NCBI GenBank assembly: GCA_947561585.1
Contig: CANNZV010001441.1
Coordinates: forward strand, 90,129 to 154,128
Length of the DNA: 64,000 nt
Reading direction: 5' to 3'
Source: Caprella mutica
Lineage: Eukaryota > Arthropoda > Malacostraca > Amphipoda > Caprellidae
Part shown: positions 1 to 11,209 of the stretch, one piece after another
How the letters are laid out: every line of letters starts with the position of its first letter
How positions within the stretch are numbered: position 1 is the first letter of the stretch
Position numbers and translations under genes: made by a program
Notes under the pieces: generated by a model
The model's input: the letters and a program-made list of their open reading frames with translations, nothing else
What the model was told of the DNA's origin: nothing
The model's database searches: none

Positions 1-343
1 TTCTGTTGGAAGAACAGCTGTGCTTTCCCTAGAGAAGCATGGTCCAGTGAACCAATCTGATTGTAGTAGATCTCGAGAACATGGTATAGAACTGAGATCT
101 GCAAGGTTTTGCTTTGTGAACAATGATGTTCACTCTCCGTGTAACGTATTTAGAGAAATTTCTATTTCGATTGGAGAGGTACCCTAGTACGATTCTACTG
201 TCAAGAGTAATATTGAATGCTACGTGTATCATAGCTGAGTTCTTTTTCAATCTTTCATACAGCCAGAGATGCCTCCAGAGCAGCACAGAGCTCCAATCTA
301 GATATTGAAGTAGCCGCTCTCGGTGCTACCTTTGACTCTCCAG
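1..343 (-). pseudogene. BEL/Pao pol fragment A (after RT, RNase H-like part), cut by window edge
   Basis: Read on the minus strand, this stretch encodes a motif ESKVAPRA..SRLELCAALEA, which matches the BEL/Pao segment after the polymerase (K-S-K-V-A-P then I-P-R-L-E-L). It is followed, after a frame change, by DSRIVLGYLSNRNRNFSKYV, which matches the BEL DS..VLGYI.N..R.F..YV.NRV block. Several frames are needed and there is a stop after LAV, so it is dead. The sequence continues exactly across the LINE inserted at 344-4327 into 4328 onwards, so this is one element split by an insertion. The rest of pol (integrase) would lie to the left of the window. Confidence 0.8.
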
Positions 344-380
344 CTAGCCGCCCAGAAGAGAGCCTACACGCGGTGGCGGC

Positions 381-3300
381 GTGGCCCAATACGGGCACGA
401 AAGTCTCTTCAACCCCCCGTCCTCACTCAGTGGGGACGCGACCCGAGTGTCGCCCCGGGCTTTGCCCATCCTTGTACACACACAGCCCCAGAGCGTTTTT
501 TCCCCAAGGGGGGAGTGTGAGCCGGCATACTTCCCCCCTTTAACTCTCCTACTCTCCGGTGACATTGAGACTAATCCTGGCCCTTACATGTGTCCAACAT
601 GCAGTCTTCCCTGGACCCGCCGAGCAGGCGGAATTCAGTGTGAGGCCTGTAGCAGCTGGACACACTACAATAAACGCTGCTCTGGGGTCCACCAACATAG
701 ACATACCCCACAGGGTTGGCGGTGCAAAAACTGTCACCCTTCACACAACATTACTCCAACAACACCACCCAACACTCCCAACCCCACTCCTCTCTCTCCT
801 ACTATCGCTACCGCCTCTCTTCCATCCACATCTTCTCCTATCACTCGACCTATTCTTCCACCTGTTACTCCACCTGGCCCTCCTGGTCCTCCCCTTCTTC
901 AATCTACATCTGTCCTAATAACTGCTCTTTCTACACCACCACATATACCACTCAACACCCCTCCTGCTATCGCTCTCACTCCTCTTGTGCCTATTCCTCC
1001 TCCTATTGCTCAGCCTGTTCTTCCTCCTGTACCTGCACCTGGCCATCCTGGTCCTCCCCTTCCTCAACCTGATTCTGTTTTTCCTGCTAACCTTCCTACT
1101 GGTCCACGCAACACACTGAAGATTTTACAATTTAACATAAACGGCATTCAAAACAAGCGCATGCAACTTAAGACACTCCTACACGAACACCACATACATA
1201 TAGCCACTATCCAAGAAACAAAACTCACCAATAACAAAATCACACCAAAGTTTCCTGGATACACAACACTCAGACACGATCGGCCTACACGAGGCGGAGG
1301 ATGCCTCATCACACTGATCCACAAAAACATACCCTTCACTAACACAACTGCCGAAACACTCTCACGAATGCCACAAGATCTCACACTTGAATTACAATCT
1401 ATACGTATACAGATACACAAACGCACATACAACATAACAAACATTTACATACCCCCCACAGACTCCACACCCCCAGGATACACACCAAACCTAGAACACC
1501 TAAACACCCTCACTAACTCTCTCATCCTGGGGGATTTCAACGCTCACGACCCTACCTGGCTCACCACACAACAAACAGACACTCGAGCCGACACAATCAC
1601 TACACAACTTGACACACACATTATACTCAACGACGCACACACACCAACACGAAAATCCTTTAACATACACACACAACCAACATCTCCCGACATAACATTT
1701 GCCACTCCCGACATTACACTCCGCTCCTCGTGGAAAACACTACACGAACTTAGTCCAGACCACCTTCACATACTCATCACATACAACCTACACGCACCTC
1801 TTAGCCCACACAAACAACGACACACTTTCACTAACTACAAAAAAGCACATTGGAACGAATTTACTGCATTTGTGGAAAACCAACTAGAACACTTCAACTT
1901 AAACAACTTCTCTTCCATAGATGCAGCCACAAAACGTGTCACCAACATAATCACTACCGCAAACAAACACTTTATACCCACAGGTAACATCAGACACTTA
2001 AACCCCACCTTCACACCAAACATAAAACACTTAATACAGATTAGGAAACACCTTCGCACTCTCACACCCACACATGATACCATAACACGCATACAACAAC
2101 TCAACACTGACATTGAAGCGGAAATTAAAACACAGCAACAGATCATATGGCAAAACACACTAAACACTATTAATTTCCGCTCAGACGCAAACAAACTCTG
2201 GAAACTCATTAGGGGACTCAATAACAAATACATAGACCAACCAAAAACACACGAGTCCCTTACACACAACAACACAATACTCACCGACACACAGCAGGCG
2301 AACGCTCTTAACAAACATTATTCTAATACAAGTAGGTTACCCACACGCCCAATAGATAGGAAAATACTGCGTCGCCTGCACAGAACATGCACTAATCATC
2401 TCCCTACACCTCCCTTCACCCCGGCAATGGTCACCGAGGCTATCCGGGCTACCAAGAACACTCCCTCCACAGGCCCTGATGGAATATCAAACAAACATTT
2501 AAAACATCTAGGACCACACGCCATCAGGGTCTTCACAGACATCTTCAACTACTCAGTTAAGAACAATAGTATACCCAACACATGGAAACAAGCCAAGATC
2601 ATCCCGATTCTGAAGCCCAACAAACCCCCCACAGATCCAGCCTCATATAGACCTATCTCCTTACTCTCTACCCCCTCCAAAATACTCGAGAGGCTGGTTC
2701 TCAACAACATAACACCACACATCCCACTATCCCCCTCACAACACGGCTTCAGATCCGAACACTCCACATCTACTCTCCTTACCCACCTCACACAAACAAC
2801 ACTCGAAGGCTTGAACTCTAACAAACCTGCAAGTAGGACACTTATAGCTGCCATTGACATAAGTAAAGCCTTCGATACAGTTCCACGACACCTACTCATT
2901 AACAAAATACTCAACACACACATCCACGACTCGTTTAAAAAATGGCTTGCCAATTATCTCTCAGGCCGCTCTGGCTAAACACTCTACAACGGCAAGTCCT
3001 CCAGAACACGACACTACACTGATGGAGTACCGCAGGGCTCCGTTCTCTCACCTACTCTCTTCAATTTATACCTCCACGACCTCCCCACGCCAACAAACAC
3101 CTCGGTACACACCCTTACATATGCGGATGATGTCACCATCATGTCGCAACATCCCAAACACGAGACCGCAGCCAACAATTTACAAACATACATCTACTCA
3201 CTAGAAAACTGGCTAGAAACAAACAGACTAAAGGTCTCCGCAAACAAATCCTCCCTCACACTCATCTCCCCCCATACTCGTGAATACAATACCCATCCAA

Positions 3301-4217
3301 ACATAACACTTAACAACACTCCCCTTCCCATCAACAACACGCCTAAAATCCTTGGAATCACACTTGACCGCGGCATGACGTTTAAACACCACATTAACGA
3401 CACCAACAACAGAGCCAAAAACAGACTGAACGTCATGCGCGCCCTCACTCACACTACTTACGGACACTCCAAGGAAGACACAACAACACTATACAAACAG
3501 TTCATTAGACCCATCCTCACATACGCGCACACAGCTTGGTCACCTGATACAGCCAACACACACCTACACAAACTCCAGCGTACACAAAACACTGCACTCC
3601 GGATTGCCACCGGCTGCACACAAACAACACCCACAACATACCTCCATGAGGAGACACGAGTCCTTCCGCTTGCTACACACATGGATATGAGGGGTACACA
3701 CTTCTACACCTCCACACTAAGCCCCTCTCATCCATTACACTACATGCAAATTGAGCGAAGGACTCCACGAAACATTCACCTTACACCAGCCACACACTAC
3801 AGAAACATCTTTAATACACTCCCAGACACCCCACCCAACACTTCACTACAACGACATATACACACCACACTCACAGACAGAGCAATTTCCTCCTTCCCAC
3901 CTAACTCTCTTCTAGGAGTTAGGCCTCCCCCTATCGACTCCAGTGAGGTTCACCTCTCGCGTCGTGACAGGGTAACCCTGTCACGTCTCCGATGTGGACA
4001 TCACCCTTCTCTCCCTTCTTACAAACACAGAATTGGGAGGGCGGACTCGGATCTGTGTGAGTACTGCTCCACGGATCCGGGGACAATCTCCCACATTCTC
4101 ACACAATGTCCAACACTACAACAACATCGGACCACACACAACACACAGTCACTGGAGCACCTATGGACCCGCCCTCAGGAAGTCATTGCCTTCCTGAGGG
4201 ATATCGGGTTCACTTAG
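381..4217 (+). pseudogene. LINE ORF: 2A leader, PHD-like finger, AP endonuclease, reverse transcriptase, CCHC; one in-frame stop
   Basis: This is one reading frame of 1279 codons, open except for a TAA at 2976-2978 inside the RT. In order: a leader of 60 residues; a 2A-like motif (residues 60-68); a PHD-like zinc finger (C71, C74, C87, C90, H95 and on to WRCKNC); a Pro-rich linker (about 125-235); an AP endonuclease (starts ILQFNINGIQNK; ETKL; GDFNAHD; ends SPDHL); RT with SYRPISLLST, AIDISKAFDTV and GVPQGSVLSP; YADD at 3120-3131; and a C-terminal CEYC..H..C motif. The frame is the same before and after the stop, so a single nonsense change separates it from an open ORF. An ATG at 381 is the first in-frame start and lies 38 nt from the element's 5' end, as expected for a full-length copy. 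Confidence 0.88.
558..584 (+). other. 2A-like ribosome-skipping motif GDIETNPGP in LINE copy 1
   Basis: Residues 60-68 fit the 2A consensus D-x-E-x-N-P-G-P completely and follow a hydrophobic Leu-rich stretch (PPLTLLLS). In known 2A peptides translation separates between the final Gly and Pro. That would release a short leader from the zinc-finger/EN/RT protein. Use as 2A here is inferred from the motif and from known 2A peptides in AP-type LINEs. Confidence 0.85.
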
Positions 4218-4327
4218 GCCCATACCCCCCACATGTGTCTCGGGTGTCTTCTCCCGAGGCGCGTTCACTCGGTCGCCCCCTGCTCCCTGAGGGTCGGGGG
4301 GGGGGGGGCTAAACAACAACAACAACA

Positions 4328-4768
4328 ACTCTCCAGTTACAAAGGAGACATGGATTTCTTCTTTAATAATGAACCTTATATAAACGACGAATCAATGGCT
4401 ACCTCCAAAGCATCAGCAAATGCACGAAGCTCTTTACGATTACCTTGATGTTCTCTGATGGGGAAGTAGCAACGAGGCACCCTTACTGCATTTAGATCTA
4501 ATAAAGATTCATTCCACTTTTCCCACTCTGAAAGATGATTGAAAGGAAGTGCATTATTCCAACCACATTTCTTTAGATCTCCATCGGTACTCTTAATCTT
4601 AGGGGGGCATACATTATTTCACGGCGGAAAAGATGACCACCCAAAACTACTGGGGACACAAAACCCAAGGGATCATATAAAGTACTTACGACAAATAGCC
4701 GATGGTATGCCTGTCATTGTGAATTCACGCAATGGAACTACGACTTCCATGAAGAACACGTCCTGCTG
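4328..4768 (-). pseudogene. BEL/Pao pol fragment B (RT thumb and start of RNase H region)
   Basis: On the minus strand this reads VVPLREFTMTGIPSAIC, YDPLGF (about 4659-4676), then GDLKKCGWNN, WEKWNESL, VPRCYFPI and KELRAFADALEVA. These match the BEL/Pao order F-T-R-R-G-I-L-S, Y-D-P-L-G-F, W..WL..L, V-P-R-C-Y, E-L-H-A-F-S-D-A-S. In-frame stops and frame changes show decay. It joins fragment A across LINE copy 1 and fragment C across LINE copy 2. Confidence 0.85.
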
Positions 4769-4939
4769 CCCCAAGTACTCCGGCGTGCTCGTCGTTGGGA
4801 AGCAGCAGGAGCTTCTCCTGCTCAAATCGGAGAAATGTTTCCCTGTCCCCCGAAAGGGGGACCCAATACCACCGTTTTTTCGGTGCACCGTCCCGTGAGC
4901 CTCCCGGTCACGTGGGCGGGTGCTCTACTTCTCTTGGCT

Positions 4940-4966
4940 GGAGATGTTGAGCGAAATCCGGGACCT
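4940..4966 (+). other. 2A-like motif GDVERNPGP in LINE copy 2
   Basis: It fits D-x-E-x-N-P-G-P completely and is preceded by a Leu-rich stretch (GALLLLA). It sits at the same place relative to the zinc finger as in copy 1, though the leaders differ. Keeping all invariant residues in two diverged copies argues for function in the source elements. Confidence 0.85.
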
Positions 4967-5173
4967 ACCGTGTGGATGTGTGACATCTGCGGGGGACCAA
5001 TCACAGGTAGGCACATATCACTCCTGTGCAGGTCAAACACTCCACACTGGGTTCACCAGAAAAACTGCACTAACATTAGACCTGCACAGTACACAAACAC
5101 ATGGAAATGCTCACTACACACGCAACCACCTAACACAAACAACAACACCACAACAATCACACCACCCAACGCA

Positions 5174-5326
5174 CAACCACCAGATGATAACAATAATAGC
5201 AACAACATCAATGCCAACGCAAGCCTGCCAAACAACACACCAAACACACAACCCCCAGATGATAACAACAATAATAGCAACAACAACAACGCCAACGCAA
5301 GCCAGCCAAACAACACACCAAACACT
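5174..5326 (+). repeat. Duplicated Asn-rich linker segment in LINE copy 2
   Basis: Two near-identical tandem units of about 75-78 bp, each encoding a QPPDDNNN..SNN..NANAS.PNNTPNT-like stretch. They lie in the linker between zinc finger and endonuclease, where copy 1 instead has a Pro-rich linker with a partly repeated PPGPP motif. The unit length is a multiple of three, so the frame is kept. Confidence 0.75.
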
Positions 5327-6382
5327 CCTGACCCAAACAACAACAACACACCAACAAACCCCCCACAAAATGATAAAAACAAAACACTCAACATACTACA
5401 AATCCACATAAACGGTATAAACAAAAAACACACCGAACTAGAACACACCATCATCAAAAACAACTTTGACATAATCACAGTACAAGAAACAAAACTAGCA
5501 ACACACCACAAATCACCCAAAATACCAAACTACACACACATCAGAACAGACAGAACACACAAACAAGGTGGTGGACTTCTCACATACATACATAACTCCA
5601 TCACTTTCACACAACAGAAAATACCACAGTACATCAACACACAAAAAACAGAACTTCAAATCATCAAAAATCACTCGAACGCAAACAGACACATACACAT
5701 CGCAAACACATACATAGCCCCACGAAACACAACAGATCCCAACCACCAAACAGAAGACACAGACATCACAAACTGCTTCACACATCTAACAACACTAACA
5801 AACTCAATCATCACAGGCGACATAAACGCACACTCAACACTTTGGCACTCATACACAGACGATCACAGAGGTACACTTATCGCAGACATCTTAGAAAATT
5901 CCGATCACATCACATTAAATAGTAACACACCAACAAGGGTACCAAACAACATCATCACACAAGGTTTCAACAAGAAACAACCACCAGACAGAACCGTGTC
6001 AGTGGCATTGGACATATCCAAGGCCTTTGACACGGTCAACATACACAAACTAATTCACAAAATCCACAACACTAACATCCCACACACAGTCATCAAATTC
6101 ATAGCCAATTACATAAAAGGACGCAACAACTACACACAATACAACGGAACAAACTCCAGACACAGACACATGAAAACAGGAGTACCACAAGGAGGCGTCC
6201 TATCACCAACACTCTTCAACATATACACATCTGACATACCCACACCACCACCCACAGTACAACTCATCACATACGCAGACGACATCACCATCCTCTCATC
6301 ACACAAGAACCACAGACAAGCACAGGCACAAATACAACCATACCTAGAACAGATACACACCTGGACAAACAAAACCAACTAA

Positions 6383-7384
6383 CACTCAACGCTTCCAAAA
6401 CACAAACAACACTTTTCACTCCTGATCCAGCAGAATACAGCACAACACTCACACTCAAAATACATGACACAGACCTTCCCACAACACGCAACCCCAAAAT
6501 ACTTGGGAGTCATCTTTGACCCCAAGCTCACATACACACAACACATAAAACACACAACACAAAAAGCCAAACAAACCCTTAAAGTCTTCAAAGCTCTCAC
6601 ATCTACACACTAAGGCAAAACAAAAGAAACACTTCTAAATACATACAAAACAATTACACGCCCCGTCCTAGAGTACAATAACACAATTTGGTCATCCATC
6701 ACATCAGACACAAACATCAACACACTACAGATCGTACAAAACACAGTACTTAGGATAGCCACAGGTTGCACTCGAGACACAAACATACAACATCTCCACG
6801 ACGAAACACAAACCCTCCCTCTCAAACAACACCTACAACTACACGCATCACAATACAGACAAAAGACACAACACTCCGACCACCCACTGCACTACCTCAC
6901 ACATCAGAACACCTCACTAAGACACAAAAAACAGACCATCCATGACAACAACAACAACAACTACACAATCAATCTAGACACACCACCAGACACCACATCA
7001 ACAAACACCATCAAACAAAACATGAAAACAATACACAAACAAACAGTTCAAACATACATAAACAACAAACAAATCAACAAAATTCTGAACGCCACACCAC
7101 CAGACATCAACACTAATGAACAAACACTACCCAAACACACACGCAGACAACTCGCACAACTTAGGACAAACAAATCACCACTTCTCCACAGCTACTTACA
7201 CAAGATATCACCCGACACACACCCAACACCACACTGTCCACTTTGTAACACCAACACGCACGACACTAAACATCTCTTCAACTGTACTGCAATCCCTACC
7301 ACCCTTACTCCGGAAAACCTCTCGACTGACCCAGCTGGAGTTGCCCCCCTTATAGACAGGTGGGTAGCTCTACTGGGAACATAA
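6383..7384 (+). pseudogene. LINE copy 2 ORF, 3' part: RT thumb and C-terminal CCHC
   Basis: After a frameshift at about 6380 the homology to copy 1 continues (LTLNASKTQTTLF, NPKILGVIFDPKL, ITRPVLEYNNTIW, VLRIATGCT). A TAA at 6611-6613 breaks it again. The end is open from about 7022 to 7384 and includes a C-x2-C-x8-H-x4-C motif (CPLCNTNTHDTKHLFNC), the counterpart of the CEYC..H..C motif of copy 1. It is non-functional because of the frameshift, the stop and the internal deletion. Confidence 0.8.
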
Positions 7385-7653
7385 GGGGGGGGGGGAGTGG
7401 AGTACATGAGAGGGGGAGTGGAGTACTTCACCAACACACATAACATTTAACACGCACTACACACACACATACAGCCGACCCAGTGCACATGTTCACCACC
7501 TGGTCCTGACTGAAACTCAACATCTCCGGCTGGGGGGAGTGGGGTTTCTCGCCTGTGGGTCTGGGGGAACTCTTGCGGGCAGCTGCGCCGTTTCTCGATG
7601 TGAGGGCCCCACCACTGTGTCAGTGGTGGAGCGTGGTCGACAACAAAAACAAC

Positions 7654-8586
7654 AACACGTCCTGCTGAGCATCCCACAGAACTCCCAAAGTTTGTTGAGT
7701 TGGGATCTCCTCGTATTTCAAATTGTAGCACCCTTCTACTCTCTCTGTTTCTGGGAAAGCTGCAAGCACATCATCAAAATCATGTGCAATCTTACATTGT
7801 ATCAAGACAAAAAAACATTGATGGAGCTCTTGAGAGTAATTGTAGCTTCATTCACACTATTAGCAGAGCCCAACCCATCGTCTACGTAGAAAGCAGATTT
7901 TATATAATTCTTCGCTGGATTTGAATTACTCTCATTTGTAGCTGTATACTTTAAACAAAAATTAGCCATGGCTGGACTCGAGGTACAACCGAATATGTGA
8001 GATTTACTTCGATACTCTACAATAAGATTTAGTCAAACCAAAAAAATCTAAGGTAATTTCTGCATTCATCGGTTACCCTAAATCTATTGTAAATTGGTCC
8101 CACATCTGCTACGAAACTAATCTGACCCTGTCTGAACCGCAGCAAAACTCCCCTCAGTTGATTATTAAAATCAGGCCCTTTTAACAATTTCTGATTAAGA
8201 CATTTGCGGGAGTAAACAGCTGACGCATCATAGACTAGTCTAGTTTTATTCTTTCTAGGAAAGTTACCGGGAATATAAGTATCAACCATGCAAATCCATT
8301 TTTTGGATCGAGTTCATTTCTAGGTATTATTTCCACGTAATTAGATTCAAGGCTTTTTCTCATTATATCAACACATTGAGCTAATTTATCGTTTTGCAAT
8401 TTCAACCTATCAAAACAATTCTTAGACCTACAATAGACCTCTTCCCTATTATTCTGCAACTCTTTTTCGTTATTGAATGGAAGAGGACCGACTAAATTAT
8501 TTTTATTGTCAACACTAATATTATCATTCATAATCATTAGGAACTAGTTATCTTCAACTGATAATCCGTTTTCATTGTCGTCTCTA
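7654..8586 (-). pseudogene. BEL/Pao pol fragment C (reverse transcriptase with YVDD)
   Basis: The minus strand encodes the BEL/Pao RT core: NNLVGPLPFNNEKELQNNR, KTRLVYDASAVYS, LLKGPD, GVLLRFRQGQISFVADV, then FGCTSSPAMANFCL, FYVDDGLGS (YVDD at about 7876-7890) and IPTQQTLGVLWDAQQDV. The order is right and the catalytic YVDD is kept. Pieces lie in different frames, so the gene is broken. It runs up to the TA where the mariner at 8587-9871 inserted and continues beyond it with a compatible frame (NGLSVEDN before the insertion). Confidence 0.88.
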
Positions 8587-9871
8587 CAGGGTCGTGCAGC
8601 TAAGTTGGGACTAACTTTAACTGCACATATCTTCCGTAATTTCTAACCTATGACAAAATTCTTTTTTACAGACAATCTTAAAGCCCTTTGCTATAATATT
8701 TCAGATTAAGATCTGGCATATTTCGCTAAAATATGGCGGAATTAGCGCGAAGAACGACCATATGTGAAATGAGACGTGCCGAGAACTCTGTTTCAGACAT
8801 TATTAAGAGCACTGGCTTTGCGAAATCGACAGTTTATCGAGTTGTTGCTGCTTTTGATGCCGAGGGTAAGGTTCAGAGAAGTCGACACAGTCCCCGCAGT
8901 GATCGAAAGAGAACCAAAACATTCCTTGCTGGGCTGAAAAGACGTTGAAGTCAGACCCAAGCCAGCCGATGTCAAAACTGGCACAAAAGCGCAGCGTTAG
9001 TCGTAGCACCATCAGCAGGGCAGTCAAGGAATACCTTGGTATGAAGTCATACGTAAGGCGAGTCCGTAACCTCCTAACTAACCGCTCCAGAGCCCTCAGA
9101 GCTGAAAGATGCCCAAAGCTTCTGCACCATCTGAAACACAAAGGAGGACATGTCCGCGTTTTTGTTGACGAGAAAAAGTTCGTTGTTGATGAGGTTGCAA
9201 ATCGCCAGAACACTCGGATAGTTGCCTCCGATCGTTCAGAAATTCCTCCTGTGATGCAGAGCAAAAATTCCGCTTCTGCGATGGTTTTTGAAGCTGTCGA
9301 AAGTGATGGTAAGGTGATGACTCCTCATTTCATCGAAGCGGGCCTTAAAATCAACACAGCGGAGTACTTGAAAATTCTGAAAGATGTTTTGATGCCGTAG
9401 ATACGTAGGAACTACGACCCCTTCAAAGTGATGCTCGATCAAGACTCTGCACCCGCGCATGGAGCAAAGAAAGTTCAGGATTTCCTGAAGGAAAATCTTC
9501 CTTTGATGGTCCCGAAGGATATTTGGCCCAGCAGCTCCCCAGATCTGAATGTTTCGTGACTATTGGCTGTTTGGCGTCATTGAGGGAGAGTCTAACGTAA
9601 CTTCACATCCAAGTGTCAACTCTCTGAAGGCCGCCATTCGTCGGGCATTTCGTAATCTTGACCCCGAGGATGTAAAAAGGAGTTGTTCACGGTTTCGCTC
9701 GAGAATCTCCCAAATTATTGACGCAAAGGGTAGTCACATAGAATGATTTTGTTCTGTAGACAATAACGAACAAATAAATACAAGTAAAAATTACATTTAA
9801 TCATTGTTTGCCTTTCAAAATAGCAAATTTAAAAAAAGTTATGTTAGTCCCAATTTAGCTGCACGACCCTG
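8587..9871 (+). mobile_element. Mariner-family DNA transposon (DD37D type), 1285 bp, in BEL/Pao remnant
   Basis: It has terminal inverted repeats of about 29 bp, starting CAGGGTCGTGCAGCTAA at 8587 and ending with the reverse complement at 9871, with one mismatch visible. Both ends abut TA (8585-8586 and 9872-9873), the expected mariner/Tc1 target duplication. A decayed transposase gene lies inside on the plus strand. A 5'-truncated relative lies at 49687-50305 on the opposite strand. Confidence 0.93.
8733..9746 (+). pseudogene. Mariner DD37D transposase, frameshifted
   Basis: The reading starts at ATG 8733 with a helix-turn-helix (VSDIIKSTGFAKSTVYRVVAAF) and a second HTH (SRSTISRAVKEYLGM). 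Catalytic blocks follow: FVDEKKFVVD, then DSAPAH, then SPDLN. The third Asp (CDYW in the other copy) lies 37 residues after the second by hand count, the DD37D (maT-like) spacing. Damage: a frame change near 8945, TAG at 9398-9400 where the other copy has Trp, and an extra base near 9555 that moves the frame. It is therefore inactive. Confidence 0.85.
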
Positions 9872-9873
9872 TA

Positions 9874-10377
9874 AACTATTGGAATACGTTAGTTTCAAGC
9901 AAACTATTTTCAAATTTTTCTTTACCAGAGAAGTTAGTTTTAACAAAACTTTTTCGTAGAATCTTTGAGTTTCTCTGTAATAAGAATTTTGAAAGCTGTA
10001 CGACTACCTTTCTTGATCCTCTCTCTTGTTTCAGGCGAGAATCCCCCATAGTCCAAATTGTTCAATTCTCTCGCCTGTCTGCTCAAAAAATCGACAAGGA
10101 CACTAAAAGGCGGATGCCCTAATTTATGCCGATCTTAATAAGCTTGGCCAGTGGATCGCCACTTATCATGGATAAATACAGGGAATTTTCTTCTTACTAG
10201 TTCAACTCCTGTAGAGATGTTTAGAAACTGTAGTTCTGGATTGTCTGTCATATTAAACATGATCAATCAACATAGATCAAGTAAATCCTTCATTTGTGAA
10301 TCTATATTAGGAACTGATCTAGTTTAGCAAGAAGATCTCAAGACACCTTTCCACTAAAACCATAGCGCTCTACTAAC
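9874..10377 (-). pseudogene. BEL/Pao gag-like fragment D
   Basis: The minus strand reads KWRSTGQAY, then HKLGHPPFSVLVDFLSRQAR and ELNNLDYGG. This resembles the BEL/Pao gag region (DUF1759-like, with a KW near the start and a FL..EA.ELN pattern). One stop is visible after QAY. Gag-like sequence lies almost next to RT, with no protease evident between them, so the remnant probably has an internal deletion. The Mutator-like MITE at 10378 breaks it on the far side. Confidence 0.55.
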
Positions 10378-11209
10378 GGTGACCGGACGTTTCGTTACTG
10401 AACGTTTCATACCCGGACGTTCCGTGCCCAGACGTTTCGTTAACGGACGATTCGTTACTAAGATGATTCGTTACTAGGACGTTTTGTTACCAGATTTTTT
10501 TTTTTCTTTTTTTAACTGGGAAAGATTTTTTATTTGTAATTGGTTGCAGACTACAATGTATACCAATCCCAAACATTTAGGAATTTATACTGTTTTGAAT
10601 TATATGGTATAACATAAAATATATTCGTCTGCTAAGAATCTAATTATATATTGAGTATAGTCAGAGGTATTAAAATTAACAATCATCTATTAATATCTTG
10701 ATAAAAAAAGTTGGAAGTGAAAATATCAAGGATACCAAACAATATAGAAGTTAAATAACAATAATTATATATTATTTTTCCTCATAAGATCAAAATGTGG
10801 TTCAGTCCGAAAACTCGGAGCTTGCTCTACTGCCTACATTGGTAAAATCATTTGGTTTTGATATTTCCGAAAATGTTTTAACGTTAGGGAAAAATCCAAA
10901 TACCAGATGTTACATGAATATCGACTGAAAATAACATAGTGAAGAAACATAACCTTTCGCAAATTTGCGAAGAATTATAGTGAGAATATAGTAACTAATG
11001 ACAAAGAAATTAATTAAGTAGAAATAATTGATGGTGAAAAATGTAATACATATGCAAATATATTTATATTTGTAATATATAACTTATTTCAAATTAAAAA
11101 AAGAATTCGTCTGGAAATAAAAAAAATGGTAACGAATCGTCCTAGTAACGAAACGTCCTAGCAACGAAATGTATGGGTAAGAAACATCCAGTAACGAAAC
11201 GTCCTAGCA
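10378..11209. mobile_element. Mutator-like foldback MITE, 832 bp, 10-bp target duplication
   Basis: An exact 10-bp direct repeat CTCTACTAAC lies at 10368-10377 and 11210-11219. The element begins GGTGACCGGACGTTTCGTTA and ends AACGAAACGTCCTAGCA. Its termini are short tandem arrays of a CGTTTCGTTAC-type motif on the left, and the same motif inverted on the right (10378-10490 and 11125-11209). The AT-rich interior has no ORF. The 9-11 bp duplication and foldback ends suggest the Mutator superfamily. It shares its termini with the element at 51646-52620. Confidence 0.8.

Larger units (their letters stand above)
344..4327 (+). mobile_element. 2A-bearing Jockey/I-like non-LTR retrotransposon (copy 1), near full length
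   Basis: A LINE of about 4.0 kb inserted into the BEL/Pao pol. The 9-bp direct repeat ACTCTCCAG lies at 335-343 and 4328-4336, and the BEL reading continues across it, which fixes the ends. It has a short 5' UTR, one long ORF, a G-rich stretch at about 4297-4308 and an (AAC)n 3' tail at about 4312-4327. It belongs with apurinic-type endonuclease LINEs; the C-terminal CCHC and the lack of a recognisable RNase H point to the Jockey/I group, but the clade is an inference. Its sequence is strongly biased to A and C on the coding strand, like copy 2 and unlike the AT-rich surroundings. Confidence 0.9.
4835..6382 (+). pseudogene. LINE copy 2 ORF, 5' part: 2A leader, zinc finger, Asn-rich linker, EN fused to RT by deletion
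   Basis: 515 codons from ATG 4835. Residues 36-44 are GDVERNPGP (2A-like, 4940-4966), then a PHD-like finger (CDICGGPITGRHISLLC). A low-complexity Asn/Pro/Thr linker follows, then an AP endonuclease (ILQIHINGINKK, ETKLA, GDINAHS). The text jumps at about 5960 from the late EN (NSNTPTRVPNN) to the middle of RT (VALDISKAFDTV). Relative to copy 1 about 1.1 kb is missing, yet the frame stays open through GVPQGGVLSP and YADD (about 6271-6282). The ORF ends at a TAA near 6380 that looks like the result of a single-base frameshift. Confidence 0.85.
4769..7653 (+). mobile_element. 2A-bearing Jockey/I-like non-LTR retrotransposon (copy 2), internally deleted
   Basis: A second, diverged LINE of the same group, inserted into BEL/Pao pol. 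A 14-bp direct repeat AACACGTCCTGCTG flanks it (4755-4768 and 7654-7667; the leading AAC may belong to the 3' tail). The BEL protein resumes on the far side. The 3' end carries a 3' UTR with G runs (7385-7400) and a CAACAAAAACAACAAC tail, like copy 1. It is about 1.1 kb shorter than copy 1 because the end of EN and the start of RT are missing. Confidence 0.9.
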
